Below are positions 17,408 through 26,146 of a DNA stretch of 64,000 bases, in pieces. The notes under the pieces are model-generated. The model ran no database searches, had not been told where the DNA came from, and worked only from the letters and a program-made list of their open reading frames with translations. The translations under genes were made by a program, and so were the position numbers. The number at the start of each line of letters is the position of its first letter. Position 1 is the stretch's first letter. The stretch lies in NCBI GenBank assembly GCA_017882455.1, contig JADGPL010000009.1:62001-126000 (forward strand). Direction: 5' to 3'. The stretch is from Solirubrobacteraceae bacterium (lineage in GTDB: Bacteria > Actinomycetota > Thermoleophilia > Solirubrobacterales > Solirubrobacteraceae).

Positions 17408-20400
17408 ATGCCCCGCTTGTGCCAGGCGCTGCTGGTCCGCGGGGCGGGCATCGTCGTGGCCTCACTCGCCACCGCGGCCCTCGCGTGCGCACCGCTGGCC
17501 GGCGCCGCGATCCCGCAGGGCAACCTCGTCCAGAACCCGGGCGCCGAGCAGCCCGCCGCCCCGGCGAGTGAAGCCGAACAAGCAGCCCCGACCGGGTGGG
17601 AAACAGCCCCGAACTTCACGGTCATGGCCTACGGGCGCGCCGGGTTCCCGCCGAAGTCGGTCAGTGACGGCATCGGTGGGGGGAGCAACCTCTTCGCGGG
17701 CGGGCCGAGCGACGAGATCAGCAGTGCGCAACAGTTTGTCGACATCTCGGGGTCCGCGGCGGAGATCGACTCGGGCCACGTGCGCGCGAGCCTCAGCGCA
17801 TACCTCGGCGGGGCCGGCAGCCAGGGGGACGCCGCGAGCGTCACCGTCACGTTCAACTCCGGCACGCTCGGCGATGGCAGCAACGTCGGCTCGCCGCTCA
17901 CGATCGGACCGGTCACGCCGGAAGACCGCCACAACGAAACCACTCTGCTCAGACGCGAAGCGAGCGCCACCGTCCCGACCGGTGCCCGCTCGGCTCTGGT
18001 CGCGATCACAGCGACACGGACCGTAGCCCCCTACAACGACGGCTACGCCGACAACGTGAGCTTGACGCTCAGCGAACCCCCGCCCCCATCCTCGCCGCCC
18101 CCGTCTACACCTCCGCCCCCGTCACCCTCGGGGGGCGCCCCGCCGCAGGTCACCGCCGTCCACATAGCCGCCCCGATAGTCGCCGGCCAGACCGCCGTGG
18201 TGAGCGCGGACATCGCCGGGCCGGCCCAGCGCCTGCTCTGGGACCTCAACGGCGACGGCAAGCCCGACATCGGTTGCGATGGCTCCCAGACGACGCTCAG
18301 CTTCCGCGCGCCCACCGGGGCGTCGGGCGGCTTCGCCCGGCAGATCTCGGTCCAGGCCGTCGGCGCCGGGGGCAGCGGACCCGTGTTCACCCAGGCACTC
18401 GCGGTCTCGTCCGCCGCACCGGCGGGTTCCGCGATCGACAGGCGCGTCCAGGCCCTGGTGGCCGGCCAGCCCCCGGTGACAGCGTGCGGGCACGCATCGG
18501 ACCTGACATCGATCACCGCCGCCTTCGACAAGGGGCTCGCCAACAGGCTCGATGACGAGATATGCCACGACATGACCGTGCACGCCGGGTTGGTCGGAGG
18601 CCTCGAAGTCTCCGGTTGCTTCTTCCGGATCCACTCGCTTGCCGAGGTCCCGCCCGCGGAGCGCGGCCTGTTCGCCGTCTTGTCCGGCGCGCTCAAAGTG
18701 CCGGCCCACAAATTCGTCGGCGAAATCCCGCGCGTGCTCGCAGACTCGACTTCCTACCGGGCCAACGGCCCGGTCACCGTCGACGGAGTCAGGCTCACGC
18801 CGCGCAATGGTGCGAGCATCATCGTGGCCCCGTCCTTCTACAAGGTCCTCAGCTCGGACGCAGCGGCCACGGTCGGCGGCATCAGGCTCCGCGACCAGCC
18901 TAACTTCACCCTCGACATGACTCCGAGCGCGGCGGGGCGCATACCGCTCGGCTCGTTCCCGCGCCTCGTCGGCGGCCTCGCCGCGCTCGGCGGGTTCGCG
19001 CTTACCGGCGACGTCGACGTCACCCTCACCCCGGGTACCCCGGAAGCGCCCGCGGGCGCTGAGATCGGCGCCCATCTCCAGCTTCCGAGCTTCCTCGAAG
19101 CGGGCGGGGTCCACGTCCAGGGCGACGTAAGGCTGCGGGTGACCGGTGGCGGCGAAATCGTGCTCGACAACCTCCGCATCGGGCCCATCGATGCGGAGAT
19201 CGGCCCGCTCGGGGTGCAGGGCCTGCAGATCGACTACACCCGGGCCACGCAGGAGTGGAAGGGCCAGGGAGAGCTGTGCGTCGTGGTCGTGTGCCTTGAC
19301 GCCCGCGAAATTCCCGGCGAGGCCCCGCCGGGAGGCGTCCTCATCCGCAACGGCCAGCTCGTGCGGGCCTACGCGAACCTCGACTTCCCCGACCCCGGCA
19401 TCACGCTCTTCGCGGGCGTCCAGCTCAACCGAATCGGCGCCGGCATCGGGCTGGGTCCGCCGCGCTTTCTGGGCGGCGCTCGCCTTACGGCGCTCGGCAT
19501 CTTCCAGATCGATGGGGCGCTCGTGCTCGCGCTTCCCACCGACGCGACGCCGTTCGTACTGACGCGCGAAGAGAATGGCGACGACTTCCCGGCGAGCTTC
19601 TACGGCCGCCCCTACAACCGCTTCACGCTGGCGCTGGGCGCCGATGCGTCGCTCAAGGTGCCGCTGATCTCCGACCCGATCGGGCTCGCGAGGGCGTACT
19701 TCCTCTACGAGGCGCCCGGCTACGTCGCCTTCGGCGGCGGCGTGCAGGCGGACTTCTTCGACATCCTCTCGCTCACCGGCCGCGCCGACGGCGAATTCAA
19801 CGCCGCCAACGGCCGTTTCAACCTCAGCGGCCAGATCAGGGTGTGCGTCGCCGACGTCGTCTGCGCGGGCGCGATTGCGTACCTCTCGAGCGTGGGAGTG
19901 GGCGGCTGCGTCTCGCTCGACGCGGGATTCCTGGGGACCTACAACGTCGGCGGCGGCGTCGTCTACAGCCCGTTTGACATCAAGCTCTGGCCCTTCGACG
20001 GGTGCCGCTGGTCGCGCTTCAAGGACGACAACGTGTTCACCGCCCGGGTGGCCCAACTCGGACGGCCGATCACCGTGCACGTGGTCCGGGGTCAGCGCAG
20101 CCAGGCGATCGCGCTGGACTCCGCCACGAGCGCCGCGCGCGTACGCGTGACATCGCCAGGAGGCGCCGCCGCCGTCGAAAGCCCGGTCGGCCCGGGGATC
20201 ACGGTAACGCGGGCCGTGCGCATCCTGCGCTCCGAGCAGCTGCACCAGACCGTCGTCGGCCTCGTCAACCCCCGGCCAGGCACCTACACCATCGAGACGC
20301 TCCCCGGATCGCCGGCGATCACCAGGGTCGCGGAGGCGACCGACCCGCTCCCCGCGCAGGTCAAGGCCAGCGTCCACGGTCACGGGGCGCGGCGCACGCT

Positions 20401-20935
20401 GGCCTACGACATCCGGCGCCGCCCCCAGCAGACGGTCCAGTTCGTCGAGGTCAGCGGCTCGCTTCGCAAGCCGATCGGGACCGTCAGCGGCGGCCGCGGC
20501 ACGCTGGCGTTCTCCCCGGCGCCGGGCAGCGACGTGCGCCACATCGAGGCGCAGTTCACGCTCGACGGGATCCGCGCCGAGACGCTCACGGTGGCGAGCT
20601 TCAGGCCTCCGTCCCCGCGCCTCGGCCGCCCCGCGCACCTGCGCGTGCGCCGTCGCGCGAGCGCCCTGATCGTGAGCTGGCAGGGGGTGCCGGGCGCAAC
20701 CGGGTACGAGCTGGTCACGACGTCGCCGAGCGCGGGCCAGCGGATCGTCCGGACGCGCGGCGCGGGCGCGACCCTGCGAGGCGTAGCCCTTACCAGCGCC
20801 GGTAGCGTCTCCGTTCGCGCCATCGCGCCGATGCGCTACGGCGCCCCGGCCACGGCGCCGTTCCGCGCGACGCGACCTATGAAGACCCGCTTCGGGGCGC
20901 TCCCGCGCGCGTCGCCAGCGCTGCGCCGCAGGTGA
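17408..20935 (+). CDS. large secreted multidomain protein
   Basis: A 1175-residue exported protein. The signal peptide spans about 1-35 and ends near LAGAA. An N-terminal carbohydrate-binding-like domain begins NLVQNPGAE and runs to about residue 220. A Pro/Ser linker (about 221-240) follows, then a PKD/Ig-like segment containing LLWDLNGDGKPDIGC, a long Gly/Leu beta-rich region (about 330-900) and a C-terminal fibronectin-III-like segment (SWQGVPGATGYELVTT). No catalytic motif is visible, so it is probably a cell-surface or matrix protein. ATG at 17408 with GAGGA upstream. A hairpin lies 42 bases after its stop. Confidence 0.8.
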   Translation: MPRLCQALLVRGAGIVVASLATAALACAPLAGAAIPQGNLVQNPGAEQPAAPASEAEQAAPTGWETAPNFTVMAYGRAGFPPKSVSDGIGGGSNLFAGGPSDEISSAQQFVDISGSAAEIDSGHVRASLSAYLGGAGSQGDAASVTVTFNSGTLGDGSNVGSPLTIGPVTPEDRHNETTLLRREASATVPTGARSALVAITATRTVAPYNDGYADNVSLTLSEPPPPSSPPPSTPPPPSPSGGAPPQVTAVHIAAPIVAGQTAVVSADIAGPAQRLLWDLNGDGKPDIGCDGSQTTLSFRAPTGASGGFARQISVQAVGAGGSGPVFTQALAVSSAAPAGSAIDRRVQALVAGQPPVTACGHASDLTSITAAFDKGLANRLDDEICHDMTVHAGLVGGLEVSGCFFRIHSLAEVPPAERGLFAVLSGALKVPAHKFVGEIPRVLADSTSYRANGPVTVDGVRLTPRNGASIIVAPSFYKVLSSDAAATVGGIRLRDQPNFTLDMTPSAAGRIPLGSFPRLVGGLAALGGFALTGDVDVTLTPGTPEAPAGAEIGAHLQLPSFLEAGGVHVQGDVRLRVTGGGEIVLDNLRIGPIDAEIGPLGVQGLQIDYTRATQEWKGQGELCVVVVCLDAREIPGEAPPGGVLIRNGQLVRAYANLDFPDPGITLFAGVQLNRIGAGIGLGPPRFLGGARLTALGIFQIDGALVLALPTDATPFVLTREENGDDFPASFYGRPYNRFTLALGADASLKVPLISDPIGLARAYFLYEAPGYVAFGGGVQADFFDILSLTGRADGEFNAANGRFNLSGQIRVCVADVVCAGAIAYLSSVGVGGCVSLDAGFLGTYNVGGGVVYSPFDIKLWPFDGCRWSRFKDDNVFTARVAQLGRPITVHVVRGQRSQAIALDSATSAARVRVTSPGGAAAVESPVGPGITVTRAVRILRSEQLHQTVVGLVNPRPGTYTIETLPGSPAITRVAEATDPLPAQVKASVHGHGARRTLAYDIRRRPQQTVQFVEVSGSLRKPIGTVSGGRGTLAFSPAPGSDVRHIEAQFTLDGIRAETLTVASFRPPSPRLGRPAHLRVRRRASALIVSWQGVPGATGYELVTTSPSAGQRIVRTRGAGATLRGVALTSAGSVSVRAIAPMRYGAPATAPFRATRPMKTRFGALPRASPALRRR

Positions 20936-20976
20936 CGGGCCGGGGCCGAGACCAGGGCGGTTCGACCTTCGGTCAA

Positions 20977-21000
20977 GACGCGGTTGGTTTGCAACGCGTC
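20977..21000. terminator. hairpin between convergent genes
   Basis: GACGCG(g)TTG pairs with CAACGCGTC (9 bp with one bulge) around a GTTTG loop, between the convergent 17408-20935 and 21023-21430 genes. Placement suits a bidirectional terminator; there is no T-run. Confidence 0.45.
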
Positions 21001-21022
21001 CCGCCGGCGGCCACCGCCCCGG

Positions 21023-21430
21023 TCACGACGGCGGCGCAGCCGGCAGACCCGGCTCGGGCCCGCCGAGCTTGGTCACCTCGGGAGCCGAGTACGCGTGCCC
21101 GGGGCAGCCGCCGAGCGCCAGCACCCGCATGCCGTCGCCCCCTGGCCAGATCTTGCGCTTGGGCTCGGGCCCGACTCGCACCATGGTCTCGGGATCCATG
21201 GGGTGGCGCTGGCCGTCGATCTCGATCTCACCGGCGCCGCGCAGGACCACGAAGACCTCCTCCTGGCCGCTGTCGGCGTGGTTGTGCTCGGGGTACTGAT
21301 GGGCGTTGGGTGGCAGGTCGATGACCTGCATTCCGAACGACTCGACTCCGAGCGTGGCGCGGGCCCGCTTGAAGGATCCGAAGACAGCCCCCTCCATGGT
21401 GTCGATGGGGCTGATTGTGAAGTCCGACAT
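21023..21430 (-). CDS. cupin-domain protein
   Basis: A 135-residue single-domain cupin. The metal-binding motif 1 region is present as HQYPEHNHADSGQEEVFVV with a His-x-His and a Glu. It is closely similar along its length to the cupin at 39994-40371 (shared segments such as the SFGxQVI and GGCPG blocks). It starts with a strong AGGAGG site and is divergent from a TetR-type regulator; a perfect palindrome lies between them, so it is a likely target of that regulator. Function of the stand-alone cupin is unknown. Confidence 0.85.
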   Translation of the reverse strand: MSDFTISPIDTMEGAVFGSFKRARATLGVESFGMQVIDLPPNAHQYPEHNHADSGQEEVFVVLRGAGEIEIDGQRHPMDPETMVRVGPEPKRKIWPGGDGMRVLALGGCPGHAYSAPEVTKLGGPEPGLPAAPPS

Positions 21431-21472
21431 GTCGCCTCCTGTGGCTGAGTGACCGGTAGCGAGCGATTAATA

Positions 21473-21488
21473 GCACGAACGTTCGTGC
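21473..21488. promoter_or_regulatory. perfect 16-bp palindrome, probable TetR operator
   Basis: GCACGAACGTTCGTGC lies between the divergent cupin (start 21430) and TetR-type (start 21518) genes. Size, symmetry and location are typical of TetR-family operators. It is flanked by two direct copies of ACCGGTAGC at 21452-21460 and 21497-21505. Confidence 0.7.
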
Positions 21489-21517
21489 GCTGTCGTACCG
21501 GTAGCTAGAGTGCCGAT

Positions 21518-22090
21518 ATGGAGACAAAGGCGGCTACAACCAGGCGCGGGATCCTCGAGCGGGCGGTGGACCTCGCGTCGGTGGAGGGCCTGGAGGGGCT
21601 GACGATCGGCCGGCTGGCGAGCGATCTCGCGATGAGCAAGAGCGGCCTCTTCGCCCACTTCGGCTCCAAGGAGGAGCTGCAGCTGGCGACGGTGGAAGCT
21701 GCCGGGAGGCGCTTCTTCGAGGCGGTCGTGGCCCCGGCCCGGCAGGAGCCGGAGGGGGCAGCGCGACTGCGCGCCTACTGCGAGCTCTACCTCGGCTATC
21801 TCGAGCGAGGGGTGTTCGCGGGCGGCTGCTTCTGGGCCGCGGCGGCAGCCGAGTTCGACGACCGCCCCGGGCCGGTGCGGGAGGCGGTCCGCGCCGGGGT
21901 GGCCGGCTGGCTGGGCGAGCTCGAGCGCCAGGCGCAGGCGGCCGGGGTGAAGGAGGCGACCGAGCTCGCCTTCGAGGTCTATTCGCTCGGTCTGGGCGCC
22001 AATGTGTACTCCCGCCTGCTGGGCGATGGCCGCGCGTTCGAGCGCGCCCGGGCGGCGATCGAGCGCCGGATGCCCCCGGGGCATTCATAG
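21518..22090 (+). CDS. TetR-family transcriptional regulator
   Basis: A 190-residue protein with an N-terminal TetR helix-turn-helix (about 8-55: ILERAVDLASVEGLEGLTIG then SKSGLFAHFGSKEELQLA) and a C-terminal ligand-binding helical domain that includes GVFAGGCFWAAAAAEFDDRPGP. It most likely binds the 16-bp palindrome ahead of its own start and represses itself and the divergent cupin gene. The GGCFWAAAAAEFD segment is common in a TetR subgroup with a TetR_C_16/YcdC-like domain. Ligand unknown. Confidence 0.9.
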   Translation: METKAATTRRGILERAVDLASVEGLEGLTIGRLASDLAMSKSGLFAHFGSKEELQLATVEAAGRRFFEAVVAPARQEPEGAARLRAYCELYLGYLERGVFAGGCFWAAAAAEFDDRPGPVREAVRAGVAGWLGELERQAQAAGVKEATELAFEVYSLGLGANVYSRLLGDGRAFERARAAIERRMPPGHS

Positions 22091-22162
22091 ACATGGCGTT
22101 TCGCATTATCCAACATATGGGCCCATTTCACATTTACGAGAGACATCGCGTTTAATGGCACG
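22091..22162. promoter_or_regulatory. AT-rich promoter region with ATGGGCCCAT palindrome
   Basis: This short gap is clearly less GC-rich than its surroundings and contains the perfect palindrome ATGGGCCCAT at 22117-22126, about 37 bases before the next start. It is a likely promoter/operator for the HTH gene at 22163. Confidence 0.4.
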
Positions 22163-22975
22163 ATGGAAAATGGTCACGCGATCCCGGAGGGCCTGACCAG
22201 GAAGATCAGGCTGCTCGAGCTGGCCGGTGTGGCCGGGGCGGCGGACGAGCCACTCGACATCGCGAACCTCGCGCGTGAGCTGAGAGCCTCCTCGCGGGAT
22301 GTGCGCGCTGCGATAGCGCAGCTGGTCGAGACCGGCCTGCTGTTCAGCGGCCTCGACGAGGGCCTGGCGCCGATCGTGTCGCGCGCCGGGAGCCAGTTCG
22401 TCGAGCGCGACGGTCGCGTCCCGCGTGAGGTCCTGCGTTTCCTCTCGAGGTTCGTCGACGATCTCCATGGACGCGAGGCGCTGTTGCGCGCGAGCACCGT
22501 GCTGGTCGGCGGCTTTCGCGATCAGCTGTTGCAAGGTGTGGCTGTCGAGCATGCGGCGCGGCTGGTGCCCCCCGGCTTCGCCGCGGCGGTGAACGAGGGC
22601 CTCGCGCTCGACCTCTTCGCTGCGGCCGTGGCCCTGATGGTGAGGCTCTCAGACGAAAGGCCGGCCGGGTGCGTGGCCGAGGAGATAATCGCCGTGAGCC
22701 TGCTCGAGGGCGCCGAGGAGTGGCTGGGCGAGCGCTTCGAGCGGGGTGAGCTGACGGCGGCCGAGCAGGCGTCGGCCGCCGAGGAGATGCGCGGGCTCTT
22801 CGAGCTGCTCGGGGACGATGACGTGCTCGGGATGTGGGCCAGGCGGGCGCCAGACGACGCCGCCACGGGCGGCCCTGGCCAGCTGAAGCAGCAGATCGGC
22901 GTCATGGACAGGCGCGTCGAGAGCTGGTTCGTGCCCTTCGGCTGGGTAATCCCGGCCGGCTACATCGGCGACTGA
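22163..22975 (+). CDS. helix-turn-helix protein of unknown function
   Basis: A 270-residue protein. The N-terminal ~65 residues look like a winged helix-turn-helix (LDIANLARELRASSRDVRAA followed by IAQLVETGLLF), similar to IclR/MarR-style DNA-binding domains. The rest is helical and Leu/Ala/Glu-rich, ending in an aromatic segment SWFVPFGWVIPAGYIGD. No effector domain family is recognised. It follows a low-GC promoter with its own palindrome, so autoregulation is plausible. Not an obvious partner of the TetR gene upstream. Confidence 0.65.
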   Translation: MENGHAIPEGLTRKIRLLELAGVAGAADEPLDIANLARELRASSRDVRAAIAQLVETGLLFSGLDEGLAPIVSRAGSQFVERDGRVPREVLRFLSRFVDDLHGREALLRASTVLVGGFRDQLLQGVAVEHAARLVPPGFAAAVNEGLALDLFAAAVALMVRLSDERPAGCVAEEIIAVSLLEGAEEWLGERFERGELTAAEQASAAEEMRGLFELLGDDDVLGMWARRAPDDAATGGPGQLKQQIGVMDRRVESWFVPFGWVIPAGYIGD

Positions 22976-23076
22976 CGCTCGCCCACCGCCCACCGCTCGT
23001 CCCGGTCGCCCGTCGCTCAGCGACGCGCGCAAAGCCGACGTGGACCGCTCGTCGCGGGCCTTGCCCAGGGGCAGCC

Positions 23077-23268
23077 TCAGGCCCGGGCGGAGATGCGGGG
23101 GCGCCGCGCCGTGCGCCTGACGCGCCGTGCGCTCAGGCGCCGCAGCAGCTCGCGCTCGGCCTCGGCTCCTTTGCGGGTCATGGCCCCGGCGAGGTGGACG
23201 CTTCCGCGCTGCACGCTCCAATAGCCGGTGCGGGTCTGCTCGATTGTCAGCTGCTCGTCTCGGTTCAT
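23077..23268 (-). CDS. small basic conserved-looking protein
   Basis: A 63-residue protein starting at ATG 23268 with a good GGAGG site 6 bases upstream. The N-terminal half (EQTRTGYWSVQRGSVHLAGA) is a short beta-rich motif reminiscent of small DUF2188-like domains, and the C-terminal third is very Arg-rich (RRVRRTARRPRISARA), suggesting nucleic-acid contact. Function unknown; the ribosome-binding site is the main support that it is real. Confidence 0.5.
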   Translation of the reverse strand: MNRDEQLTIEQTRTGYWSVQRGSVHLAGAMTRKGAEAERELLRRLSARRVRRTARRPRISARA

Positions 23269-23378
23269 GCTCGGCCTCCGTCTCGGAAAGAGAGGACAGC
23301 ATCGACTGTGACGCGCGCATCTCAAGATCCGGTAACAGACCGGTAAACGCTCGAGAAGGTGTGAACAGTCTCAGGAGC

Positions 23379-24206
23379 TCAGCCGCGCCCTCGTCCCATG
23401 CCTCTGCGCAGGCGGTGCACGCGGCGCAGCTCCTCGACGGCCTCGTCGAGCCCGCCGAGCGCCTTGGAGGGCCCTTCGCCGAGGAGCAGCTCGGGATCGA
23501 GGCGGTGACGGACGAGCTCGCCGGCGATGGCGTCCACGCGCTGGGCGCCGGCGCCGGGGCGCGAGCTGACTGCCCGCTCGAGCTGCTTGCCGCGGAACAG
23601 CAGCCCGACGCCGTCGTCGAGCGCCCAGCCGCCGGGAAGCTCGCCGCTGCGCACGGCGGCCAGCCACACGGGCAGGCGCTCGGGCTCGCCGTCGGCGTGC
23701 ACGGTGAGCGAGCCCTCGAGCAGCCCCAGTCCGGCGAGCACTTCGGGCGGGCCGCTGGAGCGGGTGACGCCGCCCTGGAACCAGCACATGGCGCCGGCGC
23801 TCAGGCCGGCGAGCACGATCCCGGACTGCCAGGCTTCGACGAGCAGCTCATCGAGGCCGTGGGCCTGCCAGATGGCGAGCAGGTTGCGCATGGAGCCGCC
23901 GCCCACGTAGACGATGTCCTGCTCCATCACGATTTCGCGGAGGGGACGCCCGATCTCGTGCATGCGAAACAGGGAGACGTGCTCGTGCACGCAGGTGCGG
24001 TGGGCGAAGCGGGCTTTGAAGGCGTTGATCTGGTGGGTGGTGTCGCCGGAGGCGGTGGGCAGGAACAGGATCTTCGGCTCGGTGGCACGGACGAGCGAGA
24101 GCACGTAGTCGTCGAGCAGGGGGTTGTTGGGCTCCATCGTGAAGCCGCCGCCGCCCATTGCGAAGATCAGGCGCTCCTCGATCGGAACGACCGCCTGTGG
24201 GCTCAT
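23379..24206 (-). CDS. peptidase S51 family protein (peptidase E/cyanophycinase-like), copy 2
   Basis: A 275-residue protein with the S51 nucleophile motif GLSAGAMCWF (Ser136), the glycine-rich FAMGGGGFTME start of the fold and IVYVGGGSMRNLLAIW. S51 enzymes are Ser-His-Glu hydrolases that cleave N-terminal Asp dipeptides or cyanophycin. It is a tandem paralogue of the next gene upstream, with which it shares LLDDYVLSLV, FLPTASGD and the nucleophile block. The ATG at 24206 lies 16 bases after the other copy's stop; the frame is open further upstream but that stretch is Pro/Ser shadow sequence. Confidence 0.88.
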   Translation of the reverse strand: MSPQAVVPIEERLIFAMGGGGFTMEPNNPLLDDYVLSLVRATEPKILFLPTASGDTTHQINAFKARFAHRTCVHEHVSLFRMHEIGRPLREIVMEQDIVYVGGGSMRNLLAIWQAHGLDELLVEAWQSGIVLAGLSAGAMCWFQGGVTRSSGPPEVLAGLGLLEGSLTVHADGEPERLPVWLAAVRSGELPGGWALDDGVGLLFRGKQLERAVSSRPGAGAQRVDAIAGELVRHRLDPELLLGEGPSKALGGLDEAVEELRRVHRLRRGMGRGRG

Positions 24207-24222
24207 GGGCGAACCTGCGAGC

Positions 24223-25029
24223 TCATGCTGCGACCGGCTCGGCGGTGGCGCGGGTGGGCGTGGGAGCGGAGGCGCCGAGCGCGGGCTGCGGGCGCTCGGC
24301 GCGTCCATCCGTGGCGCCGAGATATGTGACCTCCAGCCGCGTCTCGCGGACCCTCGAGCCCTGCAGCTCGACGCGGTAGGCGCTGCCGTCGGGCCGCGAG
24401 CTCACGGCCCGCTCGAGGCAGGTGCCCTGGAAGTGCAGCGCCACGCCGTCGTCGGCGGCGTAGCCGCCGCACATGCCGTCGGCGACGGCGCGGTGGTACT
24501 CGGCGCGGCGGGCTGGCTCGGCGTCGTAGTGGACGCAGTTGGAATAGGGCAAGAGGCCGAGCCCCCGCACGGGCCGGGGGGCGCCGTGGAAGGCGCTGAG
24601 CGCCTGGTCGAACCAGCACAGGGATCCGGCGGAGGGCCCGCACAGGACGATGCCGCGGCGCCAGGCCTTGCGCAGGATCGCGTCCAGCCCGTGGGCGCGC
24701 CAGGCGCCGAGCATGCTCAGCACGTTGCCCCCGCCGACGTAGATCAGATCCTGGGAGAGCAGGTGGGTGGCGAGGTCATCCTCGACACCGCCGGTGCCCT
24801 GGTCGCGCCGGAACAGGGACACGTGGCTCGCCTCGCAGCCAGGTGAGAAGCGGCGGTAGAACCTCACCACATAGTGGTCCGCGTCTCCCGAGGCGGTCGG
24901 CAGGAAGCAGACCCGCGGCCGGGCAGCGTCGACGAGCGAGAGCACGTAGTCGTCCAGCAGGGTGCCGTCCCGCTCCATCGAGAAGCCACCGCCTCCGAGG
25001 GCAACGATCTGGGGAGGTCGGGATGACAT
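24223..25029 (-). CDS. peptidase S51 family protein (peptidase E/cyanophycinase-like), copy 1
   Basis: A 268-residue S51-family hydrolase with nucleophile Ser133 in GPSAGSLCWF, the LGGGGFSME N-terminal loop and DLIYVGGGNVLSMLGAW. It is the first gene of a two-gene tandem array with a closely related paralogue 16 bases downstream. Diverges from the ABC exporter genes across a 172-base gap. Lipid or wall location is not indicated: no signal peptide is seen, so it is cytoplasmic. Whether both copies share a substrate is unknown; loops after residue 70 differ considerably. Confidence 0.88.
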   Translation of the reverse strand: MSSRPPQIVALGGGGFSMERDGTLLDDYVLSLVDAARPRVCFLPTASGDADHYVVRFYRRFSPGCEASHVSLFRRDQGTGGVEDDLATHLLSQDLIYVGGGNVLSMLGAWRAHGLDAILRKAWRRGIVLCGPSAGSLCWFDQALSAFHGAPRPVRGLGLLPYSNCVHYDAEPARRAEYHRAVADGMCGGYAADDGVALHFQGTCLERAVSSRPDGSAYRVELQGSRVRETRLEVTYLGATDGRAERPQPALGASAPTPTRATAEPVAA

Positions 25030-25201
25030 CGCTCACTTCCCTCGAGTAGTAAAGAGCGGACAACGATTGCCAAGGCTCCCGTACCTCGCCTTTCGCGGAT
25101 ATGGACCGGCGTCCGAGATTCACGCGCGCGGGGATCGACATTCGCCCATATGGACTGCGTGGCGGGGCGATGGTGGCCGCCCGCATAGAGTGTCCGCGGA
25201 G

Positions 25202-26146
25202 ATGGAGGAGCACACGTCCGAAACGGCTGACGCGCGCGTACGCGCGCACGCGCGCGGGTCAGCCATTTCGATACATGGTGTGGTGAAGCGCTTCGGGGAG
25301 ATCACGGCGGTCAACGGTCTCGACCTGGAGGTTCCCGCGGGGGTCTGCTTTGGCCTGCTGGGCCCCAACGGGGCGGGCAAGTCGACGACGATGCGCATGT
25401 TGACGGCCCAGACGCTGGCGGACGAGGGGAGGATCTCGGTGCTCGGCTATGAGCTGCCGCGCGAATCGAAGCAGTCGCGCCTGGAGATGGGCGTGGTCCC
25501 CCAGCTGGACAACCTGGACGTGGAGCTCACGTGCCGCCAGATCCTGACCGTGTTCTCACGCCTCTACCGAGTCCCCCGCGCGGAACGCCCGGCGGCGGTG
25601 AAACGGGCGCTTGAGCTCGCGAACCTCCTCCCGCGAGCGGACACGATCGTGAAGGAGCTCTCGGGGGGAATGCGCCGAAGGCTGCTGGTGGCGCGTGGGC
25701 TGATCCACGGCCCGCGCCTGGTGCTGCTGGACGAGCCGACGGTGGGCCTCGACCCGCAGGTGCGCCAGGAGCTGTGGACGTTGATCGACGGCTTGCGGGC
25801 GAGCGGGGTGACGGTGCTGATGAGCACCCACTACATCGAGGAGGCGGAGCGCCTGGCGGACACGGTGGCGGTGATGTCGAGCGGGCGGATCATCGCCCAG
25901 GGCACGCCGGCTGATCTCGTGCGAGCGCACGCGGGCGAGCAGGTGCTGGAGGTGTATGGGCCGCCGGAGCGCCTGGCCGAGGTGGGTGCGCTGGCGGCGG
26001 AGAAGGGCTGGTCGAGCCGGCGCAGCGGCCCGGCCGTGGCGATCATGCGCGCGGAGACCCTCAATGGACAGGCGCCCGAAGGCGTGCGCCGGCCGGCCAA
26101 CCTCGAGGATGCGTTCGTGGCGCTGACGGGAGAGGAGATCGAGTGA
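25202..26146 (+). CDS. ABC transporter ATP-binding protein, DrrA/NodI type
   Basis: A 314-residue nucleotide-binding subunit with Walker A GPNGAGKST, signature LSGGMRRRL, Walker B LVLLDEPTVGLDP and H-loop MSTHYIEEAE, plus the ~90-residue C-terminal extension typical of ABC-2 drug/polysaccharide exporters. It energises the permease encoded by the overlapping next gene (GTGA, 26143-26146). The ATG at 25202 is chosen; a GTG at 25190 is an alternative. A second, paralogous pair is at 55908-57757. Substrate unknown. Confidence 0.93.
   Translation: MEEHTSETADARVRAHARGSAISIHGVVKRFGEITAVNGLDLEVPAGVCFGLLGPNGAGKSTTMRMLTAQTLADEGRISVLGYELPRESKQSRLEMGVVPQLDNLDVELTCRQILTVFSRLYRVPRAERPAAVKRALELANLLPRADTIVKELSGGMRRRLLVARGLIHGPRLVLLDEPTVGLDPQVRQELWTLIDGLRASGVTVLMSTHYIEEAERLADTVAVMSSGRIIAQGTPADLVRAHAGEQVLEVYGPPERLAEVGALAAEKGWSSRRSGPAVAIMRAETLNGQAPEGVRRPANLEDAFVALTGEEIE

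Noticed and set aside
18122-20638. 838-codon minus-strand frame opposite the large secreted protein
   Set aside because: Low-complexity Arg/Ala/Glu translation without motifs; the plus-strand gene has a signal peptide and domains.
22517-25201. Possible shared CATATGG-type motif in several intergenic regions
   Set aside because: Short, with random spacing; no consistent position relative to starts, so not a credible regulon.
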